DNA from: Paenibacillus flagellatus
Lineage (GTDB): Bacteria; Bacillota; Bacilli; Paenibacillales; NBRC-103111
DNA: 64,000 nucleotides
Assembly (NCBI RefSeq): GCF_003217775.1
Contig: NZ_QJVJ01000010.1
Coordinates: 62,001-126,000 of the forward strand
Direction of reading: 5' to 3'
Every line of letters starts with the position of its first letter. Positions within the stretch are counted from its first letter, which is position 1. Below, piece by piece: positions 48,513-58,216 of the stretch. The notes below the pieces were generated by a model that searched no databases, was not told the origin of the DNA, and saw only the letters and a list, made by a program, of their open reading frames with translations. The translations under genes and the position numbers were made by a program.

Positions 48513-49513
48513 GCCGCACGATATGGGTGACCGGAGGAATGGGGTTCATCGGCAGCAACTTCATCCTGCACATGCTGCGGGAGCATCCGGATTATACGAT
48601 CGTCAACTATGACGCGCTTACGTACGCGGGCGACCCGGACAACGTGCGGGAGGCCGAGCCGAATCCGCGCTACCGGTTCGTCCGCGGCGACATTACGGAC
48701 GCCGAAGCGGTAGAGGACGCGATGGAGGGGGCGGACGCCGTCGTTCATTTCGCCGCCGAATCCCATGTGGACCGTAGCATTGCGGACCCGGCCGCCTTCG
48801 TCCGTACGAACGTCCTCGGCACCCAGATGCTGCTCGAGGCGGCACGGCGGCTCGGCGTGCGGCGGTTCGTGCACGTCTCGACGGACGAAGTGTACGGCAC
48901 GCTCGGGGCGACCGGCCTGTTCTCGGAGACGACGCCGCTCGCGCCGAACAGCCCGTATTCCGCCAGCAAAGCGGGCTCGGACCTGCTGGTGCGCGCCTAT
49001 TACCATACGTACGGCATGGATGTCGTCACGACCCGGTGCTCGAACAACTACGGGCCGCGCCAGCATCCGGAGAAGCTGATTCCGCTCGTCATTACGCGGG
49101 CGTTGCGAAACTTGCCGATACCGGTATACGGAAACGGGCTGAACGTCCGGGATTGGCTGTACGTCGAAGACCATTGCCGGGCCGTCGACCTCGTCCTGCA
49201 TCAGGGCCGCGCCGGCGAGGTATACAACATCGGCGGCGGCAACGAGCTGACGAATCTGGAAGTCGTCCGCCGGATCCTCGACGAATTGGGCAAGCCGCAT
49301 TCGTTGATCGAGATGGTGCAGGACCGCCCGGGCCACGATTTGCGCTACGCCATCGACGCCTCCAAGCTGGCGTCCGAGCTGGGCTGGAGGCCGGCGCATA
49401 CGTTCGAGCAAGGGCTCCGGCATACGCTGGACTGGTACCGGCAGCGGACCGCGCGAGGACGAAGCGATCCGGACGGTGCGGACCGTCCGCGCCAACACGA
49501 TACCGAAGGGTGA
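48509..49513 (+). CDS. rfbB: dTDP-glucose 4,6-dehydratase
   Basis: A 334-residue extended short-chain dehydrogenase. NAD loop TGGMGFIGSNF, VHFAAESHVDRSI, STDEVYGTLG (with the catalytic Thr-Asp-Glu), and the Tyr/Lys pair in PYSASKAGSDLLV. It converts dTDP-glucose to the 4-keto-6-deoxy sugar. ATG overlaps the rfbA stop by 4 bases. The C-terminus has an extra polar tail (RGRSDPDGADRPRQHDTEG). Confidence 0.96.
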   Translation: MSRTIWVTGGMGFIGSNFILHMLREHPDYTIVNYDALTYAGDPDNVREAEPNPRYRFVRGDITDAEAVEDAMEGADAVVHFAAESHVDRSIADPAAFVRTNVLGTQMLLEAARRLGVRRFVHVSTDEVYGTLGATGLFSETTPLAPNSPYSASKAGSDLLVRAYYHTYGMDVVTTRCSNNYGPRQHPEKLIPLVITRALRNLPIPVYGNGLNVRDWLYVEDHCRAVDLVLHQGRAGEVYNIGGGNELTNLEVVRRILDELGKPHSLIEMVQDRPGHDLRYAIDASKLASELGWRPAHTFEQGLRHTLDWYRQRTARGRSDPDGADRPRQHDTEG

Positions 49514-49520
49514 GATTGCG

Positions 49521-50390
49521 ATGAGAGCTGTCATCACGGGCGCCGGAGGCCAGCTCGGGCACGACCTGATCCGGGTGCTGGCCCCGGACCACCGGCTGTA
49601 CGCCTATACGAAAGCCGAGCTGGACGTTACGAACATGGAACGGGTACGGGAGGCGGTGGAGGATGCGCGGCCGGACGTCATCATTCACGCGGGCGCCTAC
49701 ACGAACGTCGACCGGGCGGAGGGCGAGGCGGAGCACGTCTTCCAAGTGAACGCCATCGGCACCCGGAATATGGCCGTCGCCGCGCAGGCGTCGGGAGCGA
49801 AGCTCGTCTACGTCAGCACCGGCTACGTGTTCGACGGGCGGAAGAAGTCGCCCTACCACGAATTCGACCAGCCGTCTCCGATCAGCGTGTACGGCGTGTC
49901 GAAGTGGGCGGGAGAGCAGTACGTGCAAATGTTTTGCGACCGGTTTTTCATCGTTCGGACGTCTTGGCTGTACGGCTGCAGAGGAAACAACTTCGTTTCG
50001 AAAATCGTCGCGCTCGCCGAACGATCGGATTCGCTTTCGATCGTCAACGACCAATTCGGCTCCCCGACGTACTCGCTCGATTTGGCGGAGGCGATCGGCA
50101 GGCTGATGGCGACCGACCGGTACGGCATTTACCATGCGGCCAACGAAGGCGGCTGCTCCCGCCTGGACTTCGTGCAGTTCATTCTGGACGAACTGGGCAT
50201 GCACGGCATCCGGCTCGTGCCGTGCAGCTCGGAGCAGTTTACGGCCGCGGCGGCGAGGCCGGCCAACTCGGTGTTCGACAGCCTCGCCTTGCGGCTGAAC
50301 GGCATGCCTCCGCTGCGCGACTGGCGGACGGCGCTCCGGCTTTTCCTGAAACACGACTATCGACGGCAAGAGGTGATCGGAAATGATTGA
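49521..50390 (+). CDS. rfbD: dTDP-4-dehydrorhamnose reductase
   Basis: A 289-residue short-chain reductase for the last step to dTDP-L-rhamnose, using NADPH. VITGAGGQLGHDLIRVL, ELDVTNMERVREAV, HAGAYTNVDRAEGE, YVSTGYVFDG, and the active-site YGVSKWAGEQYV are all characteristic. It overlaps rfbC by 8 bases. Here the order is A-B-D-C; in B. subtilis the same four steps (spsI-L) serve the spore crust. Confidence 0.94.
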   Translation: MRAVITGAGGQLGHDLIRVLAPDHRLYAYTKAELDVTNMERVREAVEDARPDVIIHAGAYTNVDRAEGEAEHVFQVNAIGTRNMAVAAQASGAKLVYVSTGYVFDGRKKSPYHEFDQPSPISVYGVSKWAGEQYVQMFCDRFFIVRTSWLYGCRGNNFVSKIVALAERSDSLSIVNDQFGSPTYSLDLAEAIGRLMATDRYGIYHAANEGGCSRLDFVQFILDELGMHGIRLVPCSSEQFTAAAARPANSVFDSLALRLNGMPPLRDWRTALRLFLKHDYRRQEVIGND

Positions 50391-50838
50391 CGGAGTTGCA
50401 ACGAAAACGTTGGTCCGGCACAACGACGACCGCGGGTTTTTCATGGAGCTGCTGCGCGAGGACGATGCGATGTACGGACGATTCGGGCAGGCGTCCATAT
50501 CGAAATCGTTTCCGGGCGTCATCAAAGCGTTCCACTACCACAACGGCCAGGACGACATCTGGTATTTCCCGTTCGGCTACGCCCAGGTCGTCCTGCACGA
50601 TATGAGGCCCGACTCGCCTACATTCCGGCAAACCGACGTGTACTACATGGGGGAGGACCAGCCGTACCTGCTCTTCATCCCCCGCGGGGTCGCCCACGGA
50701 TACCGGGTGCTCGGCAACAGCCCCGCCTATCTCGTCTACTTCACGAATACCGCCTACGATCCGGCCCGGCCGGACGAATTCCGAATTCCGTTCGACGATC
50801 CGGGAATCGGCTTCGACTGGCGGACGAAAAACCGGTGA
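50383..50838 (+). CDS. rfbC: dTDP-4-dehydrorhamnose 3,5-epimerase family protein
   Basis: A 151-residue cupin, shorter than classic RmlC (about 180) but like SpsL. HNDDRGFFMELLRE, the catalytic-His-type SFPGVIKAFHYHNGQDDIWYF (read in parts) and FIPRGVAHGYRVLGN are RmlC segments. It should epimerise C3 and C5 of dTDP-4-keto-6-deoxyglucose. Overlaps rfbD, so the set is translationally coupled. Confidence 0.88.
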   Translation: MIDGVATKTLVRHNDDRGFFMELLREDDAMYGRFGQASISKSFPGVIKAFHYHNGQDDIWYFPFGYAQVVLHDMRPDSPTFRQTDVYYMGEDQPYLLFIPRGVAHGYRVLGNSPAYLVYFTNTAYDPARPDEFRIPFDDPGIGFDWRTKNR

Positions 50839-50890
50839 CGGGGCAATCGCCCCTCGAACCGGAACCCATGGACCGGAAAGGAGTGACATG

Positions 50891-52063
50891 ATGAAACGGA
50901 AACGAGCGAGGGTACGCAAGCCGCCTTCGACCAATCCGCCGCCGATCCATCCGCTGCAGCTGGCCGAATCAAGCGGGTGGCACGACGGGTATCGGGCCGG
51001 CTCGGAGCACGGTTATCATCACGGGCGATGCGCCGTCGTCCTCGAGAGAATTCCGCCGGATCAGGGCGTCAAGTGGGGCTTGCGCGTGCTGTACGTGCAG
51101 CCGAAGGAGGCTTTGCCTTACGTTCCCATCGACCTGGGCATCATCGACGCCTTGCGGGGGCTCGTCGCGGAGCTGGTCGTCTGCAAGCCGACCGACGACG
51201 TGGTCGGGCTGGCCGCCTCGATCCGGCCGGACGTCGTGCTGGTGCTCGATTCGATCCACTCGCTGCCGATCGAGAAGGCGAGGGCGATTCGCGAGCTCGG
51301 CATCCGCACCGCCGTCTGGTTTACCGACGATCCGTATTACACCGACGTGACGCAGCATATCGCCCCCTGCTACGACTACGTGTTTACGACCGAGCTGACC
51401 TGCGTGGCGTTTTACCGCGATCTCGGCTGCCGCGAGGTGCACTACCTGCCGTTCGGCATCAACCGGGCCGCCACGAAGCCGGTTCGGGTCGGGACGCCGT
51501 ACCGGTCGGACATTTGCTTCATCGGCACCGCATACTGGAACCGCGTCGAGCTGATCGACCGCATCGCCGACTACTTGGCGGGCAAGAACACGATCATCAT
51601 CGGGTATTGGTGGGATCGCCTGAAAAACTACGAGAAACTGAAGGATAAAATCAAGCTGGGCCAATGGATGTCTCCCGAGGAGACGCTGAACTATTTCAGC
51701 GGCGCCAAAATCGTCATCAACCTTCACCGTCTTCACGACGATCCGACGTTCAACCAGAACAGCCGGAACATTCCGGCCGTGTCGGTCAATCCGCGCATGT
51801 TCGAAATCGGCGGCAGCGGCGCGTTCCAGCTGACCGACATGCGCGGCGACCTGTACAACGTCTACACGCCGGGCGTCGATCTCGCCGTCTACCATTCGCC
51901 GGAGGATCTGATCGGCAAGCTCGAGCATTACCTCACGCATGAGGAGGAACGCCGGGCGATGGCCTTGAACGCGCTCGCCCGGACGGTTCGGGACCATACG
52001 TACCGCAGCCGGCTGAACCAATTGTTCGGGATCGTCGCGTCACCACAAACTGTCGGGGGGTAA
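50891..52063 (+). CDS. cgeB: CgeB-like glycosyltransferase with GY-module N-terminus
   Basis: A 390-residue GT-B protein of the CgeB (spore maturation) type. A basic lead (KRKRARVRK) is followed by WHDGYRAGSEHGYHHGR (about 28-44), then the first Rossmann domain (LRVLYVQPKEALPYVPIDLG), VVLVLDSIHSLP, FTDDPYYTDVTQ, FTTELTCVAFYRDLGC, and the second domain with NPRMFEIGGSGAFQLTD, the CgeB signature. ATG 50891 suits the AAAGGAG site better than 50888. It probably adds a sugar to a spore-surface glycoprotein, as CgeB does in the Bacillus crust. Confidence 0.88.
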   Translation: MKRKRARVRKPPSTNPPPIHPLQLAESSGWHDGYRAGSEHGYHHGRCAVVLERIPPDQGVKWGLRVLYVQPKEALPYVPIDLGIIDALRGLVAELVVCKPTDDVVGLAASIRPDVVLVLDSIHSLPIEKARAIRELGIRTAVWFTDDPYYTDVTQHIAPCYDYVFTTELTCVAFYRDLGCREVHYLPFGINRAATKPVRVGTPYRSDICFIGTAYWNRVELIDRIADYLAGKNTIIIGYWWDRLKNYEKLKDKIKLGQWMSPEETLNYFSGAKIVINLHRLHDDPTFNQNSRNIPAVSVNPRMFEIGGSGAFQLTDMRGDLYNVYTPGVDLAVYHSPEDLIGKLEHYLTHEEERRAMALNALARTVRDHTYRSRLNQLFGIVASPQTVGG

Positions 52064-52068
52064 TCGGG

Positions 52069-53085
52069 ATGCGCCTGCGACTAACCAAAGGCAGCAAGCG
52101 GCCCGCCGGGAAAAGGCGGGTCCGACTGACGAAACGAAAAATACGCAAAAAACAACCGCCGAACCGGGCGGCCGGCCCATCCCCCCTCTACGATCAAGGC
52201 TATGAGGCGGGCTACAGCGACGCGCTCCGGCAAACCGCCGACCATAAGAGCGACGAGGTCCGCGCCGCCTTCGGGGAAGGGTACGACAAGGGCCGGTACG
52301 AAGGCGGGGAGCGGCTGATCGAAACGCAGCTGCCCGAAGGCCACGTGCTGCCCGAAGTCGGGCTGGAGGGCGTCGTCGCCGTCGGCTTGGAGCATATGGG
52401 CCATCAATTTCTCAGGCTGACGGGCGCGGGCGAGGTGTTCGAGCGGATGGTGGAGGCGATGGACGCGCAGCGGCCGCTGGCCGTCGTCCGTCTCGGAGAC
52501 GGGGAGACGCTGGCGCTTGCCCAGGAGCTCGTCATGAGCGCGGAGGAGGTGCGGCGGGCCGGGCCGTTCCTCGCCTATGCCGGCGTGGACGTGCCGGACA
52601 TTCGGGCGCGCGACATGCTGGCCGACGCCGTGCGCCGGGCGGGAATCGTCGGCATCCCGATATCGCGGCAGCCGTATTTCCAGCCGCTCCTGTTCGCCGT
52701 CCTGCGCGCCCACGGCATCGACTACCGCGAGCTGACACTTACGTTTTCGACGGTGAACTACATGATGTACCTCGAAGGCTACCTGAGCCGTCTGCTGGCG
52801 GGACGAAGGGTGCTGCTCGTCGGCAATGCCGCCGAGGAGCTGGCGGCCGTGCTGGAGCGGCACGGCGTCGCCGTCGCCGGGGCGGTCGCGCCGGTCCGGG
52901 GCATCGACGACGTGCCGGCCGTCATGGAACGGATACGCGGCGCAAGCTTCGACATCGCGCTCGTCGCCGCGGGCATCCCCGCCGTCGTGCTCGCCGTGCG
53001 CATCGCCGACGAGCTGGGCAAGGTCGCGCTCGATTTCGGCCATCTGGCCAATTCGTTCGTGAAAGGGGAAGCGGTTTGGACATGA
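52069..53085 (+). CDS. GT-D-fold glycosyltransferase with basic/GY N-terminus
   Basis: A 338-residue protein. Residues 1-35 are strongly basic (KRRVRLTKRKIRKKQ), 40-80 hold GYEAGYSDALRQ and GEGYDKGRYEGGE, and a helical connector follows. From about 125 the GT-D (DUF1792-type) domain has VVRLGDGETLAL, the Asp-Gly-Glu motif, then IVGIPISRQPYFQPLL, STVNYMMYLEGYLSRLL and DIALVAAGIPAVVLAVRIAD. The C-terminus LDFGHLANSF is typical of the fold. It starts 5 bases after the CgeB-like stop. Confidence 0.82.
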   Translation: MRLRLTKGSKRPAGKRRVRLTKRKIRKKQPPNRAAGPSPLYDQGYEAGYSDALRQTADHKSDEVRAAFGEGYDKGRYEGGERLIETQLPEGHVLPEVGLEGVVAVGLEHMGHQFLRLTGAGEVFERMVEAMDAQRPLAVVRLGDGETLALAQELVMSAEEVRRAGPFLAYAGVDVPDIRARDMLADAVRRAGIVGIPISRQPYFQPLLFAVLRAHGIDYRELTLTFSTVNYMMYLEGYLSRLLAGRRVLLVGNAAEELAAVLERHGVAVAGAVAPVRGIDDVPAVMERIRGASFDIALVAAGIPAVVLAVRIADELGKVALDFGHLANSFVKGEAVWT

Positions 53086-53161
53086 ACGGAGCTACCCCGG
53101 AAGGAACCGGCGCCGCCGCGAAGCGTCGCCTCCATCCGGGGCATTTCGGGGAAGGGGGGAC

Positions 53162-54547
53162 ATGGAAGTGACCACGACATCCATCAGACGGCGCCGCCGC
53201 TTCGCCCGCTCCAAGCCGAGGCGCGGCGTCCGGAGGTCGCCCTCCGCCAAGCGGGCGTCGCTGCAGCGAGGGTATGAGCTCGGCCGGGATGCCGGGTACG
53301 CCGACGGCGTGCGCGAAGGGGCGCACCGGTTTCACGTGCCGTTCCCCGGCACGAGCATCGTCATTCCGACGTACAACCAAAAAGACTATTTGCGGCAATG
53401 CGTCGAAAGCATTTTTGCGCACACGCCCGAGCCGTTCGAATTGATCGTCGTCGACAACGGATCGGAGGACGGCACCGCGGACTACTTGCGCTCGATGGGC
53501 GGCAAGCTCCGCTACCGGCTGAACGAATCGAATCTCGGCTTCGCGGGCGCCATCAATCAAGGGCTGATGATGGCGAGAGGCGACACGCTCGTCCTGCTCA
53601 ACAACGATACGGTCGTCACGGCGAACTGGCTGGCCAATCTGCTCGCCTGCGTCCGGGGGAACGACCGCGCCGGGCTCGTCGGGCCGGTGACGAACTATAT
53701 CAGCGGCGAGCAGCTCATTCCGACGTCGTACGATACGATGGAGCAGATGCACGAGTTCGCCCGTACGCATAACGTCTCGAATCCCGCAGCCTGGCAGCAA
53801 ACCGGCCGGCTGACCGGCTTCTGCGTCATGATGAGGCGCGACGTGTTCCAACGGCTCGGCTATTGGGACGAAGGCTTCGAGGTCGGCAACTTCGAGGACG
53901 ACGATTACGGGCTGAGAACGCGGCTGCTCGGGCTCGACCTGATCATTGCGAAGGACACGTTCATCCACCATCACGGCAGCGTCAGCATCAAGTCGCTCGG
54001 TACCGGACTGGAGCGGGTGAACGAGAACAACTCGCGGTTTTTCACGGCCAAATGGACCGACATCGCCGGCTGGTTCCCGCCTTACGCCGTCCGGTCCCGG
54101 CTGGAGTCGGAGCATCCGAGCTCGCTCGACTACTTCGCGACCTGCGTCCTCGTCCGGGGCGTCGGGCCGGATGTCTACTGGGTGGAGAACGGCGTGCGCC
54201 GTCCGCTGGCGGCACCCGTACCGCTCGAGCCCGTCCGGCTGTCGCAGGTCGACGTGCGCAAATGGCCGATCGGCCCGCCCGTCTCGCCCGAGTACGTCGC
54301 GCATACGCTTCACGTTCTCGAGATGTCCGCGGTTTTGCCGATGGAAGGCATGCTCGTCAAGACGGCCGACGGCCTTACGTACCAGGTCAAGGGCGGAAAG
54401 CTGCATCGCGTCGCGAACGAATGGGCGCTTGCCGCGTGGAAGCTTCAAGGACGGCATGCGTACGCGATCACCGACGAGGAGCGGGGCCGATTCGTCGAAG
54501 GACCGCCCGTGGTGGCGCCGCCGGTCGTGCGCGCCTCCAACCTTTAG
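53162..54547 (+). CDS. GT2-family glycosyltransferase with GY-module and C-terminal extension
   Basis: A 461-residue protein. Basic lead (RRRRRFARSKPRRGVRR), then RGYELGRDAGYADGVREG (about 37-54), then a GT-A domain: SIVIPTYNQKDYLRQCVESI, VVDNGSEDGTADYL, NLGFAGAINQG, LVLLNNDTVVTANWL, and NFEDDDYGLRTRLLGLDLIIAKDTFIHHHGSVS (in parts). Its core is paralogous to the protein at 46982. The last 130 residues (from ATCVLVRGVGPDVYWVENGVRRP) have no family I recognise and repeat a motif with Val/Lys/Arg strands, perhaps an acceptor-binding module. Confidence 0.88.
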   Translation: MEVTTTSIRRRRRFARSKPRRGVRRSPSAKRASLQRGYELGRDAGYADGVREGAHRFHVPFPGTSIVIPTYNQKDYLRQCVESIFAHTPEPFELIVVDNGSEDGTADYLRSMGGKLRYRLNESNLGFAGAINQGLMMARGDTLVLLNNDTVVTANWLANLLACVRGNDRAGLVGPVTNYISGEQLIPTSYDTMEQMHEFARTHNVSNPAAWQQTGRLTGFCVMMRRDVFQRLGYWDEGFEVGNFEDDDYGLRTRLLGLDLIIAKDTFIHHHGSVSIKSLGTGLERVNENNSRFFTAKWTDIAGWFPPYAVRSRLESEHPSSLDYFATCVLVRGVGPDVYWVENGVRRPLAAPVPLEPVRLSQVDVRKWPIGPPVSPEYVAHTLHVLEMSAVLPMEGMLVKTADGLTYQVKGGKLHRVANEWALAAWKLQGRHAYAITDEERGRFVEGPPVVAPPVVRASNL

Positions 54548-54567
54548 CCGAAGGAGGATGCATACCT

Positions 54568-57411
54568 TTGAATATTGCGTTCGATATGTTCTTTGCCAAA
54601 ACCGAAGCGATGAAAAGGGGGATCGGGCGCTATTCGAAAAATTTGATCCAATCGCTCGTCATGCAGGAGCAGGATCATGCTTACTATTACTTTTACCCGG
54701 ATATTGCGAAGGGCCCCGATCACGTGAACCATCAGCTTCGGCAATTTTTGGGCCGCAACCGGATCGACTTGTTCCATATCATGAGCCCGTTCTACCTGTT
54801 CCATCTTCCGCCGCATTTGTTCCAGCAGTACAAGGACGCGATGATGCACCGGGACTGGTTCGGCAAAACGCGCGTCGCCGTCACGCTGTACGACGTCATC
54901 CCGCTCGTCTTCCCCGAGCGGTACTTGACGACCGACGAGGTGCGCGCGGTCTACATGCAGGGCATCGAGCTCATCAAGTCGTGCGACGTCATCTTCGCCA
55001 TATCCGAGACGACGAAGCGGGACGCCGTCCGGCTGGCCGGCATCGACCCGGATAAAATCGTCGTCGTCATGGCCGGTCTCGACCCGCACTTCGAGCCGCT
55101 CGCGCAGACGGACCGGACGGGGCTCGCCGCGCGTTACGGCATCGACAAGCCGTACGTCCTGTTTACCGGCGGCAGCGATTTCCGCAAAAATACGGACCGG
55201 CTCCTCGATGCGTTTTATCGCGCCAATCCGTTTTTCGGCAACGGCTATCAGCTCGTTCTCGCCTGCGGCGTGTCGGACGAGGAGCGGCGACGGCTCGTCG
55301 AAGCCGCGGCCGTCCGGGGCGGTGCGGACCGGCTCGTCGTAACCGGCTACGTGCCCGACGACGATTTGGTGCAGCTGTACAACGGCGCGACGGTTTTCGC
55401 ATTCCCGTCGCTGTACGAAGGGTTCGGGCTGCCCGTGCTGGAGGCGATGGCGTGCGGAGCCCCCGTGCTCACCTCGAACAATTCGTCGCTTCGGGAAATC
55501 GTCGGGGACGCCGCCCGCTTGGTCGATCCCGAAAACGTCGAAGACATCGCGGCCGGCTTGATTGCGCTGCTCGCGCGGCCGGAGCTGCGCGAGGCGCTGG
55601 CGAAGGAGGGGGTCGGCCAGGCGAAGAAATTCGACTGGCAGGGCGTCGCCCGCCGCGTGATGGACGGCTACGAGTCCGTCTGCCGCCCGAAGCTGGCGCT
55701 GTTCGCCCCGGTGCGGACGGACCGGTCGGCCGCCTATTCCGCGATCGAGACGTCGCTTCCCGTATTGGCCGAGTTCGCGGATTGCGACCTGTACGTCGAC
55801 GACGGATATGACGAGGCGCAATCGTCCTTGGCCGGCATGGCCGCCGTCCGCATCCGGAACTACCGGCTGTTCGAAGGGACGGCGAACGATTACGACGCGG
55901 TCGTCTACGAAGTGAACAACGAGGAAGCCAGCTTGTACATGCTCGATTTCATGAACCGGTTTCCGGGAATCGTCATCGCGGACGAGTCGAACCTGCACGA
56001 CCTCGCGGACAAATGGACGATTCAGCGCAACAATTTGGAGCTGTACTTCCGCGTGCTGGAAAAAGATTACGGCACCGACACGCACCGTATCCTCGATTCC
56101 GTGCTCGGAGCCGGCACCGACCGCTCGCTCGTTCCCGTCGCCCGCTACTTTTTGGAGCGCGCGCGGGCGATCGTCGTGCACAGCGCCCATGCCGAGCGCC
56201 AGCTGCTCGCGTTGGGGGCGGATCGCGTCTCGTCCTTCGGCGCCCCGATCCGCCTGCCGGAGCCGCACATACGCTCCGGGCGGGCCGAATTCGTCTTCGC
56301 GTTGTGGGCGTCTTCGCGCGGGAACGGTCTTGAAGACGCGGCGCTGCGAAGTTTGCGCCACATGATGACGGCCGGGCACGACAACGTAAAGGTCCGGATA
56401 TACGGCGCGCTCGACCCGAATCGCGAGCGCGAGCTTCGGCAGCTGGCCGCCGACCTGCAGGCGGACGCTCGCGTCGAATTCGCGAGCGGGCTGCCCGGCA
56501 ACCGGTACCACGACGGTATCGGCGAGGCGGATGTCGTCCTCCAGCTTCGCAGCCCGACCAACGGGGAGACGGCCTACGCGGCGCTGGAGGCGATGGCGTA
56601 CGGCGTTCCGGCGATCGTGGCGGACGCGGACGCTTATCGCGAGCTTCCCGACGGCGCGACGTTCCGGATCCCGCCCGGCGGGGACGCGGAGGAGCACGTA
56701 CGGCGCGCGATGCTCGAGGCGTACGGCAGCGAGCCGCGGCGCCGGACGATGGCGGAGGAGGCGCGGCGGCACATCGCCCGGCATCACGGCGTACGGCCGT
56801 ATGCGGAGCGTCTCATGGACGTCGTCCGTGAACTTCGCGACCACGCGGAAACGCCGGTCGTCCTGTGGCAGCATAAGGCGACGTACGACGGCGAGCCGCT
56901 CTATGCGGGCGCCGACGGTGCGGCCGGCCGCGCCGACGACGGGCAAGCGGCCGCCGCAGCCGCAGCCGCCGCAGCGGCGGCTGCAGAGGCAGCGGCGGCT
57001 GCGGGAAGCGGGCCGGCTGCCGGAGACGCGGTGCCCGCGGTCGTCACGCTCCGGCCCGACCGGCTGCGCAAGCGGAAACGAAGCCGCGGCGCCGTCACGT
57101 ACGTTTCGTTCAACCTGGCGGAGCTGCCGCCCGGCGTGACGATCCGGGAGGCGATTCTGCATATCCCCGCCGGCAAAAATAAAACCGTCCGGGTCCATCG
57201 GATTCGCCGTCCCTGGAGCGAGGCGTCGGCGGCGAGAAGACGGCCCGTGCCGTACCGGAAGCCGATCTTTTCGGCCAAGACGAAACGGGGCGGAGAGGTC
57301 CGTTGGGACTGCACGCGGTGGGTTCGCCTATGGCAAACCGATCATGCGTCCAACCACGGGCTGTACGTTCCGATCGGAACCGATCCGGTGCTGCAGATCC
57401 GGGTACAATGA
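54568..57411 (+). CDS. Tandem GT4 glycosyltransferase with poly-Ala linker and DNRLRE-like C-terminal domain
   Basis: A 947-residue fusion. Residues 1-370 are a complete GT4 ([75 protein letters not shown]). About 380-770 is a second GT-B unit with degenerate motifs ([26 protein letters not shown]). Then come RRADDGQ-type linker and a run of Ala near 795-815. The last 120 residues ([59 protein letters not shown]) resemble a DNRLRE beta-sandwich, normally on secreted proteins. TTG 54568 follows AAGGAGGATG by 7 bases. No signal peptide. Confidence 0.83.
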   Translation: MNIAFDMFFAKTEAMKRGIGRYSKNLIQSLVMQEQDHAYYYFYPDIAKGPDHVNHQLRQFLGRNRIDLFHIMSPFYLFHLPPHLFQQYKDAMMHRDWFGKTRVAVTLYDVIPLVFPERYLTTDEVRAVYMQGIELIKSCDVIFAISETTKRDAVRLAGIDPDKIVVVMAGLDPHFEPLAQTDRTGLAARYGIDKPYVLFTGGSDFRKNTDRLLDAFYRANPFFGNGYQLVLACGVSDEERRRLVEAAAVRGGADRLVVTGYVPDDDLVQLYNGATVFAFPSLYEGFGLPVLEAMACGAPVLTSNNSSLREIVGDAARLVDPENVEDIAAGLIALLARPELREALAKEGVGQAKKFDWQGVARRVMDGYESVCRPKLALFAPVRTDRSAAYSAIETSLPVLAEFADCDLYVDDGYDEAQSSLAGMAAVRIRNYRLFEGTANDYDAVVYEVNNEEASLYMLDFMNRFPGIVIADESNLHDLADKWTIQRNNLELYFRVLEKDYGTDTHRILDSVLGAGTDRSLVPVARYFLERARAIVVHSAHAERQLLALGADRVSSFGAPIRLPEPHIRSGRAEFVFALWASSRGNGLEDAALRSLRHMMTAGHDNVKVRIYGALDPNRERELRQLAADLQADARVEFASGLPGNRYHDGIGEADVVLQLRSPTNGETAYAALEAMAYGVPAIVADADAYRELPDGATFRIPPGGDAEEHVRRAMLEAYGSEPRRRTMAEEARRHIARHHGVRPYAERLMDVVRELRDHAETPVVLWQHKATYDGEPLYAGADGAAGRADDGQAAAAAAAAAAAAAEAAAAAGSGPAAGDAVPAVVTLRPDRLRKRKRSRGAVTYVSFNLAELPPGVTIREAILHIPAGKNKTVRVHRIRRPWSEASAARRRPVPYRKPIFSAKTKRGGEVRWDCTRWVRLWQTDHASNHGLYVPIGTDPVLQIRVQ

Positions 57412-57430
57412 CCGCGAACGGAGGATAGCG

Positions 57431-58216
57431 ATGCTTATTTCGCAACTGTGCAAAGAAGCCGATTTCACCGCTCCTTGGTTCGCCGCCGCGTGCTCGAAGC
57501 TGCGGGAAGGGTTCCGGTACCACCGCAAATTGTGGGAGTGGTGCTACATTTACCAGGCGCTCCGCGAGCGGGGGGCGCTCATGCCGTTCAAGCGCGGGCT
57601 CGGCTTCGGCGTCGGCAAGGAGCCGCTGGCGGCCGCCTTCGCCTCGTTCGGCTGCGAGATCGTGGCGACCGACATGGACGTGGAGGCGGCCAAGGCGCAA
57701 GGCTGGGTCGACACGAACCAGCACGCGGTAGCGTTAAGCGACCTGAACGACCGGGGACTGTGCGATCCGGACCAATTCAACCACCTGGTCACGTACGAGA
57801 CGGCCGACATGAACCGGATCAGCGACCGTTACATCGGCCGGTTCGATTTCACGTGGTCGTCGTGCTGCTTCGAGCATCTCGGCTCGATCGAGCACGGCAA
57901 GCAGTTCATCGTCAACCAGATGAACTGCTTGCGCCCCGGCGGCGTCGCGGTCCATACGACCGAATTCAACCTGTCGTCCAACGAACAGACGCTCGAAACG
58001 GATGTGCTCGTCCTGTACCGGCTTCGCGACATCGATTGGATGGTGCAGACGCTGAAGGCGTACGGCTACAAGGTCGACATCGACTACACGGTCGGGACCG
58101 GACCGATCGAGTCGTACGTCGACGTCCCGCCGTTCAAGCTGAACCCGCATCTGCGGCTGATGCTCGACCGATACGTATCGACCTCGGTCGGGCTCATCAT
58201 CGAGAAGCCGAAATAA
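57431..58216 (+). CDS. Class I SAM methyltransferase (last gene of the glycosylation run)
   Basis: A 261-residue methyltransferase. GLGFGVGKEPLAAAFASFGCEIVATDMD is motif I with the acidic loop (in parts), FDFTWSSCCFEHLGSIEHGK is motif IV, and MNCLRPGGVAVHTTEF the following strand. Long N-terminus with Trp-rich LWEWCYIYQAL. It starts 19 bases after the tandem GT4. Sugar O-methylation of a spore glycan is a reasonable guess, since methylated rhamnose is known on Bacillus spore glycoproteins. Confidence 0.85.
   Translation: MLISQLCKEADFTAPWFAAACSKLREGFRYHRKLWEWCYIYQALRERGALMPFKRGLGFGVGKEPLAAAFASFGCEIVATDMDVEAAKAQGWVDTNQHAVALSDLNDRGLCDPDQFNHLVTYETADMNRISDRYIGRFDFTWSSCCFEHLGSIEHGKQFIVNQMNCLRPGGVAVHTTEFNLSSNEQTLETDVLVLYRLRDIDWMVQTLKAYGYKVDIDYTVGTGPIESYVDVPPFKLNPHLRLMLDRYVSTSVGLIIEKPK

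Noticed and set aside
54544-57198. An 884-codon minus-strand frame over the tandem GT4 gene
   Set aside because: Shadow of codon bias in GC-rich DNA; the plus frame carries clear GT4 motifs.
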